43,224 bases of DNA from Candidatus Omnitrophota bacterium (GCA_016206805.1 JACQQX010000041.1:1-43224); one strand, 5' to 3'; positions 1 through 8,491 are shown, numbered from the stretch's first letter. Program-made: numbers and translations. Notes: a model not told the origin generated them from the letters alone.

Positions 1-53
1 GGTCAGACCCCTGTGGATAACATAGGGTTATCCACAGGGGTCTGACCCCCTTT
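1..53. repeat. Palindromic dispersed element (family B), left end cut by window
   Basis: Arms at 1-21 and 27-47 are perfect inverted repeats around a 5-base loop; a second, complete copy lies at 21740-21796 inside the giant gene. Each arm contains TTATCCACA (or its complement), identical to the classical DnaA-box sequence. The element encodes the last residues and the stop codon of nuoI. REP/REPIN-type elements mobilised in trans by a RAYT transposase are the closest known class; no such transposase is in the window. Confidence 0.85.
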
Positions 54-569
54 GGTGGAACGCGGCTGGAGGAGCTCGGTCATGTTGAGCTTCATCTGGT
101 CGCGATTATAGGCGGCGATGTCGAGGATCTGGGTGTCCATGCGGATCGCGTCTTCGGGGCAGACTTCAACGCAGTAACCGCAGTAAACGCACATGCCCAA
201 GTCCAGGTCGAAAGAAGCCGGCGCTTTTTCAATATGAGGATCCGGATGATCGCGGGCGATGATATTGATGCAGCGCGCCGGACAAACGGTTTCGCACATC
301 ATGCAGGCCACACAGCGCGGAGAACCATCTTCCCTTTGGGTCAGGCGGTGACGGGTGCGCGTCCGCTTGGCCAGGGGCCTTGGATCTTCCGGATACTGAT
401 AGGTTACGGCCGCGCGAATATGCCGGAAAAGGCCGAGACTGTGCAGGAAATGAAAAAAGAGATTGCGGAAAAAATGCTTCGAGGTGATCCAAAGCCCCAG
501 AAAAACGGATGGCAGATAAGTTTTATCCAGCCAGTTTAAGTTTTTCCGGTTCACAACAATTGTCGACAT
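3..569 (-). CDS. nuoI: NADH-quinone oxidoreductase subunit I (operon 1)
   Basis: This is the two-[4Fe-4S] ferredoxin-like subunit of the complex I connecting fragment, which carries electrons through clusters N6a and N6b towards NuoB. Both Cys motifs are visible: CVACMMCETVCPARC near residue 86 and CVYCGYCVEVCPEDA near residue 126. The N-terminal 60 residues hold the hydrophobic/amphipathic stretch that contacts the membrane arm. The ATG at 569 follows a good AGAGGA site. The last 15 or so residues (GGQTPVDNPMLSTGV) are translated from the palindromic element at the window edge, so the native C-terminus was probably shorter or different. It is the last visible gene of the operon; nuoJ-N, if present, lie off the left edge. 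Confidence 0.95.
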   Translation of the reverse strand: MSTIVVNRKNLNWLDKTYLPSVFLGLWITSKHFFRNLFFHFLHSLGLFRHIRAAVTYQYPEDPRPLAKRTRTRHRLTQREDGSPRCVACMMCETVCPARCINIIARDHPDPHIEKAPASFDLDLGMCVYCGYCVEVCPEDAIRMDTQILDIAAYNRDQMKLNMTELLQPRSTKGGQTPVDNPMLSTGV

Positions 570-600
570 TTAATCCTCTTTGTCATCCCGAACTCTCTTT

Positions 601-677
601 TGTCATTCCGAGCGAAGCCGAGGAATCAACTTGATCCCTCGCGGGGTTTATCCCCTAAAAGGGGACTCGGGATGACA
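601..677. repeat. REP-like dispersed repeat (family A), nuoH-nuoI gap
   Basis: It begins TGTCATTCCGAGCGAAGC and ends GGGACTCGGGATGACA, so the termini are inverted copies of each other (TGTCAT...ATGACA). An inner palindrome, CCCCTAAAAGGGG, is visible. Similar copies lie at 1803, 8398 and 21373 and shorter variants elsewhere in the window. Confidence 0.85.
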
Positions 678-683
678 GGTTTT

Positions 684-1787
684 CTAACTTTTCATTACTA
701 CCCATATACTCGTGATAAGGACATTTACCAACGATGCTGGAAATAATATCTTCCATCCTAGGTGCATCAGCTGGTCATATCGAAAACGGGGCAGCGTCCA
801 GCGAATCGCCATAAAAAGCCAGTTAAAAAAAGCGACCTTGAGCATAAAAGCCAGAACGCCGAGGGTTACGACTACTCCTCGCGACAAAAGCCACACATCC
901 CCCGATGGCCAATGAAAACCGTCCGCCAAAAGATACGGCACCTGCCATCCGCCGAAGAAAAAAGTAGTCATCAAACAGGCCACCAGCACCGTTTCCACAA
1001 GATCCGTGAGAAAAAACATGCCAAACTTCATTCCGCTATATTCCACAAAATACCCGATGATTTCCGATTCCCCTTCCGGCAAATCAAACGGCACGCGCTT
1101 GGTTTCAGCGAGAGCGGCCGTCAAAAAAAGAAAAAAAGCCAGGGGCTGCACGGCAAATCCCCAGACATTGGCCTGTTGACGGACGATTTCCTGCAAACTC
1201 AGCGTTCCGTAAGTCAGCACAATGCCCATGATGGAAATCCCCATGGTGATTTCATAAGACAGCATTTGGGAGGCCGCGCGCATGCCGCCGAGGTAGGCAT
1301 AATTGTTATTGGACGCGAAACCGGCCAGAATCACGCCATAAACGCCGAGCCCCATCATGGCAAAAACAAAAAGAATACCGGCGTTGACGTCGGCAATTTG
1401 CAGATGGATAACCCTTCCCCCGATGGCGATCGAGTCCCCAAAAGGGATGGCCGCAAAAGCCATCAGCGCGAACACCACCGAAAGTGCCGGAGCCAGCGTG
1501 TGCAGAAACTTGTCCGCGCCCCTGGGCATAAAATCTTCTTTCAGAAACATCTTCATCGCGTCCGCAAGGGAATGAAAAAGACCCAGCGCATTCAACGGGT
1601 GTAAAAGCCAGTTGACGGGCGCAAGCCATGGGGACTTGAATTTGATCCACGCGCGGTTAGCGCCGATTCGGTCTTGCATGACAGCGCTTTGCTTGCGCTC
1701 CACCCAAGTCAGCAGTCCCGCCAAATTCAACACCGCCCCCAGGAAAAGGATTGCAAGAATACTTTTTGTAAGGAAATCAATAAACAT
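684..1787 (-). CDS. nuoH: NADH-quinone oxidoreductase subunit H (operon 1)
   Basis: Membrane subunit at the foot of the peripheral arm that forms the quinone chamber with NuoB and NuoD. Family hallmarks are present: ERK and QDRIGANRA near residue 40, AETKRVPFDLPEGESE (the conserved quinone-loop acidic cluster) and a C-terminal RWTLPRFRYDQLM. Eight or so hydrophobic segments are visible, the family norm. I prefer the ATG at 1787 (MFIDFL); an in-frame ATG at 1808 would start inside the family A repeat. It is clearly different in sequence and length from the second NuoH at 25735, so the two copies are not a recent duplication. Confidence 0.93.
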   Translation of the reverse strand: MFIDFLTKSILAILFLGAVLNLAGLLTWVERKQSAVMQDRIGANRAWIKFKSPWLAPVNWLLHPLNALGLFHSLADAMKMFLKEDFMPRGADKFLHTLAPALSVVFALMAFAAIPFGDSIAIGGRVIHLQIADVNAGILFVFAMMGLGVYGVILAGFASNNNYAYLGGMRAASQMLSYEITMGISIMGIVLTYGTLSLQEIVRQQANVWGFAVQPLAFFLFLTAALAETKRVPFDLPEGESEIIGYFVEYSGMKFGMFFLTDLVETVLVACLMTTFFFGGWQVPYLLADGFHWPSGDVWLLSRGVVVTLGVLAFMLKVAFFNWLFMAIRWTLPRFRYDQLMHLGWKILFPASLVNVLITSIWVVMKS

Positions 1788-1802
1788 ATTGGCCCCGTGA
1801 CT

Positions 1803-1892
1803 TGTCATTCCGAGCGAGCGAAGCGAGTCGAGGAATCAACTTAACTTGATCCCTCGACGGAGTTTATCCCCTTTAGGGGACTCGGGATGACA
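1803..1892. repeat. REP-like dispersed repeat (family A) overlapping nuoG 3' end
   Basis: It has TGTCATTCCGAGCG at one end and CTCGGGATGACA at the other, with the inner palindrome CCCCTTTAGGGG. The repeat overlaps nuoG, and roughly the last 17 residues of NuoG are read from it. Confidence 0.85.
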
Positions 1893-3457
1893 GTGTTTTT
1901 GTTCCACATCTTTCCTTGAGCGCTGATTGCTTTATAAGTCAGTCCACGAAAAACCTCATCGTCCTTGGCTAAGTCATTAAAAATAAATTCTGGGCGGGTG
2001 TAGCTAAGGGGCAACCCCAGAAGTCCAGCCAACTCCAGCAGAATCTCCCAGGTCGGCTTGGAAGGAACCATCGGCTCCAAAGCTTTTCGGATGCGCTGAA
2101 CACGGCCTTCAAAATTGGTGAATGTCCCGTCCTTTTCGGCATACGAGGCAGCCGGTAAACCGATGTTGGCGACGGCGGAAATCGCATTTTGATTGGGCCC
2201 TTCAAAAATAATGGTTTTCACATTTTTCCGGATGACTTCCAGCGTTTCATTGCCAAAAATCTTGGCCAGATCATGCGAGAAAACAAAAAGACCGTCCAGT
2301 CCCCCGCGCTTGGCTCTTTCAATAATAGCCGTCATGTCACCGCCATCGGCCAAACCCAAGATCTGCGACGCGCCGGAGGTATTGGGATTTTTATCGGCCT
2401 TCAGCAGGAAATTATCCGCATAACCCTCCTGGCCGGGAGCCTTAAAAGCGATCTGCTGCCACTTGAGCGCGTCTTTGAAAATGCGCTTCACCAGATACAA
2501 CTCCTCATTGGTGTTTTGAGGAGAAGCCAGTACCGCCCAACGCTCAGGTACGGCCGCGGAAAGATGCGTCACAACTTTTTCAAAAGTGGTTTTCCAATCC
2601 GTCACGGGCCTGAAACGATTTTCATCGATGGACTTGTAGCCATAGCGTCCCTCGTCGCACATCCACCACTGGTTGACCGCCTGATTCTCCCTGGGTTTTA
2701 AGCGCATGACCCGCGATTCTTTCAAATGATAAGGGCGGGATTTTTCATAATGGATTTCGATATTGCAGCCGCGGGAACACCCCGGACAAACCGATGACTG
2801 GGAGCCCAGATACCACACGCGCATTTTGAAACGAAAATCCCTGTCGGTTAAAGCGCCTACCGGGCAGATATCCACCACATTGCCCGCGTACTTGCCTTCC
2901 CAAGTTTTGCCCGGATAAACATCCAGCTCCGAATGATCGCCGCGGTTAAACACGCCGAACTCATGGGTTTGGGTGACTTCATCGGCATAGCGCACGCAGC
3001 GCGTGCACAGAATGCAGCGCTCCTGGTCCAGCATCACGTTGGGGCCGATCGGAAAAGCCTTTTTGGTTTTTTTGACTTTCATGTCGTCAAACATGGGATC
3101 GTACAGGCCGACTTCCATGTAATAATCCTGAAGTTTGCACTCGCCCGACTGGTCGCAAACAGGGCAATCCAGCGGATGGTTGGCCAAAAGAAACTCGAGG
3201 ACGACCCGCTGAGACTCTTTGGCTTTGGAGGACTGCGTGTGAATCACCATGCCTTCGGCCACGCGCGTATTGCAGGCAATCACCGTGCGAGGCATCTTCT
3301 CCACTTCCACCTGGCAGATGCGGCAATTGCCGGCGATGGAAAGACCGGGATGGTAACAATAACGCGGCAGAGGAATCCGCGCCTGATCAATGGCCTCAAT
3401 AATCGTAATGCCGTCTTTTACGGTATAAGGCTTTCCGTCAATGGTAATGTTGGCCAT
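1841..3457 (-). CDS. nuoG: NADH-quinone oxidoreductase subunit G (operon 1, short form)
   Basis: Iron-sulfur subunit of the NADH-oxidising arm. In order: an N-terminal [2Fe-2S] domain (RYCYHPGLSIAGNCRICQVE), the HPLDCPVCDQSGECKLQ cluster motif, a two-cluster segment with CILCTRCVRYADE, and a molybdopterin-oxidoreductase 4Fe-4S motif CPGCSRGC followed by WWMCDEGR, which matches the extra N7 site of some NuoG proteins. The catalytically inert molybdopterin-like domain is short: about 538 residues in total against roughly 680-900 in many homologues. The ATG at 3457 (MANITIDGK) is preferred over a TTG two codons upstream. The C-terminal VIPSPLKGINSVEGSS tail is repeat-derived. Confidence 0.93.
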   Translation of the reverse strand: MANITIDGKPYTVKDGITIIEAIDQARIPLPRYCYHPGLSIAGNCRICQVEVEKMPRTVIACNTRVAEGMVIHTQSSKAKESQRVVLEFLLANHPLDCPVCDQSGECKLQDYYMEVGLYDPMFDDMKVKKTKKAFPIGPNVMLDQERCILCTRCVRYADEVTQTHEFGVFNRGDHSELDVYPGKTWEGKYAGNVVDICPVGALTDRDFRFKMRVWYLGSQSSVCPGCSRGCNIEIHYEKSRPYHLKESRVMRLKPRENQAVNQWWMCDEGRYGYKSIDENRFRPVTDWKTTFEKVVTHLSAAVPERWAVLASPQNTNEELYLVKRIFKDALKWQQIAFKAPGQEGYADNFLLKADKNPNTSGASQILGLADGGDMTAIIERAKRGGLDGLFVFSHDLAKIFGNETLEVIRKNVKTIIFEGPNQNAISAVANIGLPAASYAEKDGTFTNFEGRVQRIRKALEPMVPSKPTWEILLELAGLLGLPLSYTRPEFIFNDLAKDDEVFRGLTYKAISAQGKMWNKNTVIPSPLKGINSVEGSS

Positions 3458-3462
3458 GTTCA

Positions 3463-3570
3463 ATGAAAAATGTAGAATGAAAAATGTAAAAAACGGAGTC
3501 CCTTCGGGACTTCTATAAAGGTCGCGTCAGCGACACCTTATTTTACATTTTGCATTTCTAATTTTACATT
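3463..3570. repeat. Composite inverted repeat at nuoF-nuoG junction (family E)
   Basis: Outer arms are AT-rich copies of AATGTAAAA / TTTTACATT motifs (3463-3490 and 3541-3570). They enclose two GC hairpins, GTCCCTTCGGGAC and GTCGCGTCAGCGAC. The element supplies the last ten codons and stop of nuoF and abuts the nuoG start. It looks like a small non-autonomous element; the hairpins could also shape mRNA stability between the two genes. Confidence 0.7.
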
Positions 3571-4812
3571 CCTCCCTATGTATTCTTCAAATTCACTTCT
3601 AAACTTGGTGATATAACTCTGAATCGGCCATGCGGCCGCGTCGGCGAAAACGCAAATGGTGCGGCCTTCCATGTTGGAAGCGATTTTAAGAAGCGTGTCC
3701 AAATCCTTCACGCTCCCCTGGCCCTCATAAATCCGCTTCACGATTTTAAACGCCCAGCCGGTGCCTTCGCGGCAGGGCGAGCACTGCCCGCAGGACTCAT
3801 GCGCGAAAAATTTACAGGCGAGGTAAAGGGCCCCCACCATGCAGGTGGTGTCGTCCATCACGATGACGCCAGCCGAGCCCAGCATCGTGCCGGCGGCCTT
3901 CAAGCCGTCATAGTCCATTTTGACGTCGATTTCATTCGCCGTTAAAATCTTGGCGGAAATTCCCCCGGGGATCACCGCCTTCAACTTCCGGCCGTCCCGC
4001 AAACCGCCGGCATGCTTTTCAATGATCTCCCGCAGCAATGTCCCCATCGGAAGCTCGTAAACCCCCGGCTTTTTCACGTGCCCGGAAACGCTGAATAAAT
4101 GCGTCCCGCCATTGCCTGGTGAACCGAGTTTAGAAAACCACTCGGCGCCATTTTTCAAAATAGGCGGCACGCAGGCCAGCGTCTCGACGTTGTTGATAAT
4201 CGTCGGGCAACCAAAAAGCCCGACAATGGCCGGAAAAGGCGGTTTCAGGCGCGGAAAACCTTTCCCGCCTTCCAGAGAATTCAAAAGCGCGGTCTCTTCT
4301 CCGCAAATATAAGCGCCGGCGCCCCGATGGACCACAAGGTCCAAATCCCAGCCGGATCCAAAAATATTTTTGCCGAGAAAGTTTTTGGCGTAAGCTTCAT
4401 CAACGGCTGATTGAAGGCGGCGAAAAGGCTCAACGTATTCTCCGCGGATATAAATATAGGCTTTGTGGGACCGGATCGCGAAAGCGCTGATAATGATTCC
4501 CTCGATCATCTGGTGCGGATCGCGTTCCAGAATATAACGGTCCTTAAAAGTGCCCGGCTCGCCCTCGTCGGCATTCACGACGAGGTAAATGGGTTTAGTG
4601 GTTTCTTTCGGCAAAAATTGCCATTTCTTTCCCGTAGGAAATCCGGCACCGCCCAAGCCACGCAGATTCGCCGCGGTCACGACCTGCGTGATTTCATCCG
4701 GCTTCATGGACGTAAGCGTTTTGCGCGCCGTCTCGTAAGCCCCGCGTGATTCGGCGACTGAGAGTTTCCAGGCATTTGGAACATTGAAGTTACGTGATAG
4801 AATGGGTTCCAA
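3538..4812 (-). CDS. nuoF: NADH-quinone oxidoreductase subunit F (operon 1)
   Basis: This is the FMN- and NADH-binding subunit where NADH is oxidised. It shows LRGLGGAGFPTGKKW near residue 50 (FMN/NADH glycine-rich site), NADEGEPGTFKDR, GAYICGEETALLNSLEG, and the N3 cluster ligands SCGQCSPCREG plus the later TICVFADAAAWP cysteine. At 424 residues it is full length. The start is TTG at 4812, supported by an AAGG site eight bases upstream; no ATG lies in a sensible place. The final NVKLEMQNVK is translated from the AT-rich repeat. It lies 17 bases after nuoE, so the two are co-transcribed. Confidence 0.95.
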   Translation of the reverse strand: MEPILSRNFNVPNAWKLSVAESRGAYETARKTLTSMKPDEITQVVTAANLRGLGGAGFPTGKKWQFLPKETTKPIYLVVNADEGEPGTFKDRYILERDPHQMIEGIIISAFAIRSHKAYIYIRGEYVEPFRRLQSAVDEAYAKNFLGKNIFGSGWDLDLVVHRGAGAYICGEETALLNSLEGGKGFPRLKPPFPAIVGLFGCPTIINNVETLACVPPILKNGAEWFSKLGSPGNGGTHLFSVSGHVKKPGVYELPMGTLLREIIEKHAGGLRDGRKLKAVIPGGISAKILTANEIDVKMDYDGLKAAGTMLGSAGVIVMDDTTCMVGALYLACKFFAHESCGQCSPCREGTGWAFKIVKRIYEGQGSVKDLDTLLKIASNMEGRTICVFADAAAWPIQSYITKFRSEFEEYIGRNVKLEMQNVK

Positions 4813-4829
4813 GAATTTTCCTTATTCTG

Positions 4830-5330
4830 TCAAGATTTCTCGGCCGCCTGCGGCGACCTCGAAATGACATCGATTATTTCATCCACTTTTTTTTCCGTCA
4901 AATCTCCGTGATACTCGTCCCCCACCTGCATCATCGGCGCCATCTCACAAGCGCAGAGACATTCGGCTTCTTCGAGAGAAAATTTGCCGTCCGCGGAGAC
5001 ACCGCCGTTATCGATACCAATTTTTTTCTTCAAATGATTTAAAATTTTGTCGCCGCCGAGCAGGGCGCAAGTGGTGGTCGTGCAAAAACGGATGTGATGG
5101 CGTCCCGCGGGTTTTTTGTGGTACATCGAATAAAACATCACCACTTCCCGCACATGCACTACGGGAATTTCCGTCCACTTGGAAACCCAGGCCTCAACCT
5201 CTGGCGTCACATAACCCACCTTGTCCTGGGCCAGATGCAGGAGAGGAAGCGTCGCCGCTTTTTTCTGATCGTACTTAGAAAGGATCCGTTCCGCTTCAGC
5301 ATCTAGACTTTTCAAAAGAAACTCGCTCAT
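4830..5330 (-). CDS. nuoE: NADH-quinone oxidoreductase subunit E (operon 1)
   Basis: Thioredoxin-like [2Fe-2S] subunit (cluster N1a) that partners NuoF. The ligands are visible as FCTTTTC (C-x4-C) near residue 82 and ECLCACEMAP (C-x3-C, with an extra Cys between) near residue 125. The 166-residue length is normal for the family. ATG at 5330. The last dozen residues (DVISRSPQAAEKS) and the stop are read from a family A repeat, as with nuoF, nuoG and nuoI. Confidence 0.95.
   Translation of the reverse strand: MSEFLLKSLDAEAERILSKYDQKKAATLPLLHLAQDKVGYVTPEVEAWVSKWTEIPVVHVREVVMFYSMYHKKPAGRHHIRFCTTTTCALLGGDKILNHLKKKIGIDNGGVSADGKFSLEEAECLCACEMAPMMQVGDEYHGDLTEKKVDEIIDVISRSPQAAEKS
4831..4869. repeat. 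Short family A repeat forming the nuoE 3' end
   Basis: Read on the minus strand it is TGTCATTTCGAGGTCGCCGC...GAGAAATCTTG, the short variant also seen at 9412 and 23914. Its AAATCTTGA provides the nuoE stop codon. Confidence 0.8.
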
Positions 5331-5340
5331 AGATTGATTA

Positions 5341-5475
5341 AATCCGAAGCACGAAACACGAAATTCGAAACAAATTCTAATTTTTCAAATTTCAATGCTC
5401 TAAACGTCTTGTTTGATATTTGTGTCATTTTAATTTTGAATTTGTTTCGTGCTTCGAGTTTCGGATTTCGTGCTT
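5341..5475. repeat. 135-bp MITE-like element, copy 1 (family C), just after nuoD
   Basis: The ends are inverted copies built from CCGAAGCACGAAA / TTTCGTGCTTCGG, and the interior is AT-rich with a CACAAATATCAAAC core on one strand. A second copy at 25594-25728 is nearly identical when reverse-complemented. Relative to transcription both copies have the same orientation and both lie directly downstream of a nuoD reading frame. No ORF is inside. Confidence 0.88.
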
Positions 5476-5479
5476 ATCA

Positions 5480-6808
5480 TTATCTGTCCAGTTCTCCCCC
5501 GATCATATTCACCGATCCAAAAGTGGGAACGATATCCGCCACCATTTCACCCACCACCATTTTGTGCAAAGCCGACATGATGGCAAAACAGGGCGGGCGC
5601 ACCCGCACGCGATAGGGCCGGTCTGAGCCATCGCTGACCACATAAAAACCCAGTTCTCCATTGGCGCCTTCCACCGGAAAATAAGCTTCTCCTTTGGGCG
5701 GCCTCAAACCATGGCCGTGCATCACCAGTTTAAAGTGGTTCATCAACCCCTCGATATTGCCATAAGTGTCTTCTTTGGCCGGCAAGGACACGCGCTTGTC
5801 ATCCGAATAGACATCGTCATGATACCGCTTGGTGGTTCCTTCGAGCGTGGGATCCAAATCCACTTCGACTGTTTTAAAATCACCGGTTTGACCCATCTTG
5901 GCCTGGTCCACCATTTCAGCCGCCGTCAGCACTCGGCCAAAATCCCCAGCTGAGATTTCTCCCTTGGGAAGATCCCTCAAAGCCTGCTCGGTGATGCGAA
6001 TGCTCTGATGCATCTCCTCCATGCGCACATAATAACGGTCCAGATTGTCTCCATGTTCGCCAATGGGAATATCAAAATCCAGCCGGTCGTAAACCAAATA
6101 AGGCTGCGCTTTGCGCACATCATAATCCACGCCCGTTGATCGTAAAAACGGGCCCGTCACTCCATAAGCCAACGCGTCCTGCTGGGAAATAACACCGATG
6201 TCTTTCAGGCGATCGACAAAAATGCGGTTTTTATTGAGCAGCGCCTCGACTTCCTTCAAAATTTTATAGGTTTCTTTAAGCGCTTTGCGGCATTTCTCTT
6301 CAAAACCCTCCGGCAGATCGGATTTGAGGCCTCCCACGCGCGCGTAGGAAATCGTCAGGCGCGCTCCTGTCACCTCTTCCAAAATTTCATACAAATATTC
6401 GCGGGCCTTGATCATGTACAGGAAAACGGTGAAAGCGCCCAACTCCATCGCCGAAGCGCCGATGCAGGTCAAGTGGTCGGTGACGCGCGAAATCTCACTC
6501 ATGATCACACGGATATACTGCGCGCGCTCGGGGGCCTTCACGCCCAACAGTTTCTCGACGGCCAGGCAATAGCCGATGTTATTGATGAGCGGCGAGACGT
6601 AATTGAGACGGTCGGTGTAAGGAATCGCGTTATTGTAGGGGCCTTGTTCGCACATTTTTTCGAACGCGCGATGCAGGTAGCCGATTTCCACATCGGCGGA
6701 AGTGACGGTTTCGCCTTCCAACTCGACCGTGATATGCACGATGCCGTGCATGGCCGGGTGTTGGGGGCCGACATTCAAAAGCATGGAACGCTTTTCTTTC
6801 AAACTCAA
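5480..6808 (-). CDS. nuoD: NADH-quinone oxidoreductase subunit D (operon 1)
   Basis: The 49-kDa-type subunit that builds the quinone site next to NuoB cluster N2. It has LNVGPQHPAMHG at the start, GYLHRAFEKM with the conserved His, LTCIGASAMELGAF, and the canonical C-terminal GGELDR. Unlike operon 2, it is not fused to NuoC. The start is uncertain: the reading frame is open to 6853 through repeat sequence, a TTG at 6808 has GGAG nine bases upstream, and an ATG sits at 6784. The MITE-like element begins a few bases after the stop. Confidence 0.93.
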   Translation of the reverse strand: MSLKEKRSMLLNVGPQHPAMHGIVHITVELEGETVTSADVEIGYLHRAFEKMCEQGPYNNAIPYTDRLNYVSPLINNIGYCLAVEKLLGVKAPERAQYIRVIMSEISRVTDHLTCIGASAMELGAFTVFLYMIKAREYLYEILEEVTGARLTISYARVGGLKSDLPEGFEEKCRKALKETYKILKEVEALLNKNRIFVDRLKDIGVISQQDALAYGVTGPFLRSTGVDYDVRKAQPYLVYDRLDFDIPIGEHGDNLDRYYVRMEEMHQSIRITEQALRDLPKGEISAGDFGRVLTAAEMVDQAKMGQTGDFKTVEVDLDPTLEGTTKRYHDDVYSDDKRVSLPAKEDTYGNIEGLMNHFKLVMHGHGLRPPKGEAYFPVEGANGELGFYVVSDGSDRPYRVRVRPPCFAIMSALHKMVVGEMVADIVPTFGSVNMIGGELDR

Positions 6809-6849
6809 AACAACAATCTCCTGATCATCCCGATCCCCGTTTCTCCTGG

Positions 6850-6914
6850 TCATCCCGATCGAGTCGAAAACGAGTCGAGGGATCGAGTTGATTCCTCGGC
6901 AGAGCTCGGAATGA
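6850..6914. repeat. Family A repeat between the TPR gene and nuoD
   Basis: It reads TCATCCCGATCGAGTCG...GAGCTCGGAATGAC, again with inverted TCAT/ATGAC termini, and a truncated duplicate CATCCCGATCC lies just to its left. It fills the whole gap between the TPR stop and the nuoD start region. Confidence 0.75.
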
Positions 6915-7907
6915 CTACTCGTTGGAGCGGGTGATTTGCCTTAAAATAGCTTCTTTCAGTCTTGGGTCGTCCGTCAAAGACATCGCCTTGGTGTAATACT
7001 CGGCGGCCTTCGACAACTGCCTTTCTTTCTCATAAGCCAGCGCCAGACTCAAACAGGCTTTGTAGAAATTCGCGTCCAGCGAAACGCTTTTTTCAAAAGC
7101 CTGAACCGCCTGGGCCGTTTGGCCTTCTTCCGTATACGCGTGTCCCAGGTCATACCAGGCCAGCGCGTCCTCCGGCGCGATTTCCACCGCGCGCCTCATA
7201 TACTCGATGGCCTTTTTGTTCTCGCCCATTTCCTGAATTACATAGGCGATATTCGAGTACGCGAAAATATTGTTAGGGTCGGCCGAGATGGCTTTTTCAT
7301 AAGCCTCCCGGGCCTCTTTCAAATCCGATTGCCGGCTATAAAGATTGCCGATCGAAAGCCAGATGTCGGTATTTTTGCGATCGCCGGCGGCGCCTTTTTT
7401 GTAAGCGGCTAGGGCCTTCACCGTCTCTCCGGCCCCTTCGAGCGCCAGACCCAGCGTGTGATGGGCCTTGGCATTGCCAGGCGTCAACCCAACCGCCTTG
7501 CGCGCGAACGTAACGGCGTTATCGTAATCTTCCTTCTCAAGGTAAACAAGAGAAAGATTGATAAAAGCCTCGGCGTTTTTGGCATCCAACTCGCCCGCCT
7601 TTTTCAAGGCTTCCAGCGACTGGTCCCACTTCTCTTCTTCGGCATAATTAACGCCCAAACTCAAAAAAGCGTCGGCATTCGCCGGGTCCTCCTGCACCGC
7701 CTTTTCATAGAGCTCGGTGGACCGCTTCAGGTGGCCGCGCTGATACGCCAGGTCCGCTTCCTGCAAAAACCCCGAGCGTTTCCCGTCGGCGGCGAAAGAA
7801 TTCAGACAGTAGTTAGAAGTTAGAAGACAGCTGACGGCGAAAAAAAAGGAAATAAGTCTTTTCCCTGACTGCTGACTACTGACTACTGAATACTGATCAT
7901 CGTTCAA
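6915..7907 (-). CDS. Exported TPR-repeat protein inside the nuo operon
   Basis: About eight 34-residue tetratricopeptide repeats occupy residues 47-325, each with the W/F-L-x-L...A pattern and DPxNA turns (for example EDPANADAFLSLGVNYAEEE). Residues 17-40 (KRLISFFFAVSCLLTSNYCLN) form a signal-peptide-like hydrophobic segment. The start is TTG at 7907, overlapping the nuoC stop. The codons for the first 40 or so residues lie in a repeat element (7802-7897). TPR proteins are scaffolds; a role in complex I assembly would be a guess. Its place between nuoC and nuoD is unusual. Confidence 0.85.
   Translation of the reverse strand: MNDDQYSVVSSQQSGKRLISFFFAVSCLLTSNYCLNSFAADGKRSGFLQEADLAYQRGHLKRSTELYEKAVQEDPANADAFLSLGVNYAEEEKWDQSLEALKKAGELDAKNAEAFINLSLVYLEKEDYDNAVTFARKAVGLTPGNAKAHHTLGLALEGAGETVKALAAYKKGAAGDRKNTDIWLSIGNLYSRQSDLKEAREAYEKAISADPNNIFAYSNIAYVIQEMGENKKAIEYMRRAVEIAPEDALAWYDLGHAYTEEGQTAQAVQAFEKSVSLDANFYKACLSLALAYEKERQLSKAAEYYTKAMSLTDDPRLKEAILRQITRSNE
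7802..7897. repeat. Inverted-repeat element encoding the TPR protein signal region (family F)
   Basis: One side has ACAGTAGTTAGAAGTTAGAAGACAG and the other CTGACTGCTGACTACTGACTACTG, imperfect inverted arms rich in tandem CTGACTA-type units. The hydrophobic core of the signal peptide is encoded between the arms. Confidence 0.65.
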
Positions 7908-8389
7908 TGCATCGGCCCAATCAACGGTTGTCGTTTATTATACGGATAATCTTTCCTCAGAGGGTGCCCTTTAAACTCCTCATACATCAAAATCCGCTTC
8001 AGATTGGGGTGGCCGTTGAAACGGATGCCGAACATGTCCCACACTTCCCGCTCAAACCAGTTCGCCGCCGGCCAGACATCAGTGACCGAATCCAGGGCCG
8101 CGTCCGTCTCCTTTACCGGCACTTTCACGAACAAACGGTGTTTTTTGGAAATGGAATAAATGTTATAAACCACTTCAAAACGCTTTTCTTTTTCCTCCCA
8201 GAATAAATAATCCACTCCAAAAAGGTCCATCAGCACATTGAACTGGAAATCAACATCATCGCGAAGAGCCGTCATGAGATTTTTAATCGTTTCCTTTTTG
8301 GCGACAATCGTCGGGTCGCCGCCGGCAATCGCCGTCGCCTCAAGAACCATTGAGGAATATTTTTGCTTAATCTTCTCGGCTAAATTCAT
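7904..8389 (-). CDS. nuoC: NADH-quinone oxidoreductase subunit C (operon 1)
   Basis: The 30-kDa-type subunit of the connecting arm. It carries the family signature WFEREVWDMFGIRFNGHPNLKRIL near residue 110, and its C-terminal half ends GHPLRKDYPYNKRQPL as expected. 161 residues. ATG at 8389, three bases after the TAA-rich end of a family A repeat. It is a stand-alone gene, whereas operon 2 has a NuoCD fusion. It overlaps the TPR gene by four bases, which suggests translational coupling. Confidence 0.95.
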   Translation of the reverse strand: MNLAEKIKQKYSSMVLEATAIAGGDPTIVAKKETIKNLMTALRDDVDFQFNVLMDLFGVDYLFWEEKEKRFEVVYNIYSISKKHRLFVKVPVKETDAALDSVTDVWPAANWFEREVWDMFGIRFNGHPNLKRILMYEEFKGHPLRKDYPYNKRQPLIGPMH

Positions 8390-8397
8390 AAAACAAT

Positions 8398-8489
8398 TGT
8401 CATTCCGAGCGCAGGCGCTTGCGCCGAAGTCGAGGAATCAAGCTGATCCCTCGCGGAGTTTATCCCCTGAAAGGGGACTCGGGATGACA
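8398..8489. repeat. Family A repeat between nuoB and nuoC
   Basis: It has TGTCATTCCGAGCGCAGGCG at one end and GGGACTCGGGATGACA at the other, with an inner CCCCTGAAAGGGG palindrome and GCGCAGGCGCTTGCGCC. It fills the gap between the nuoB stop and the nuoC start. Confidence 0.85.
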
Positions 8490-8491
8490 TC

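Noticed and set aside
762-1604. 280-codon plus-strand frame opposite nuoH
   Set aside because: Low-complexity basic sequence, no motif; nuoH on the minus strand is certain.
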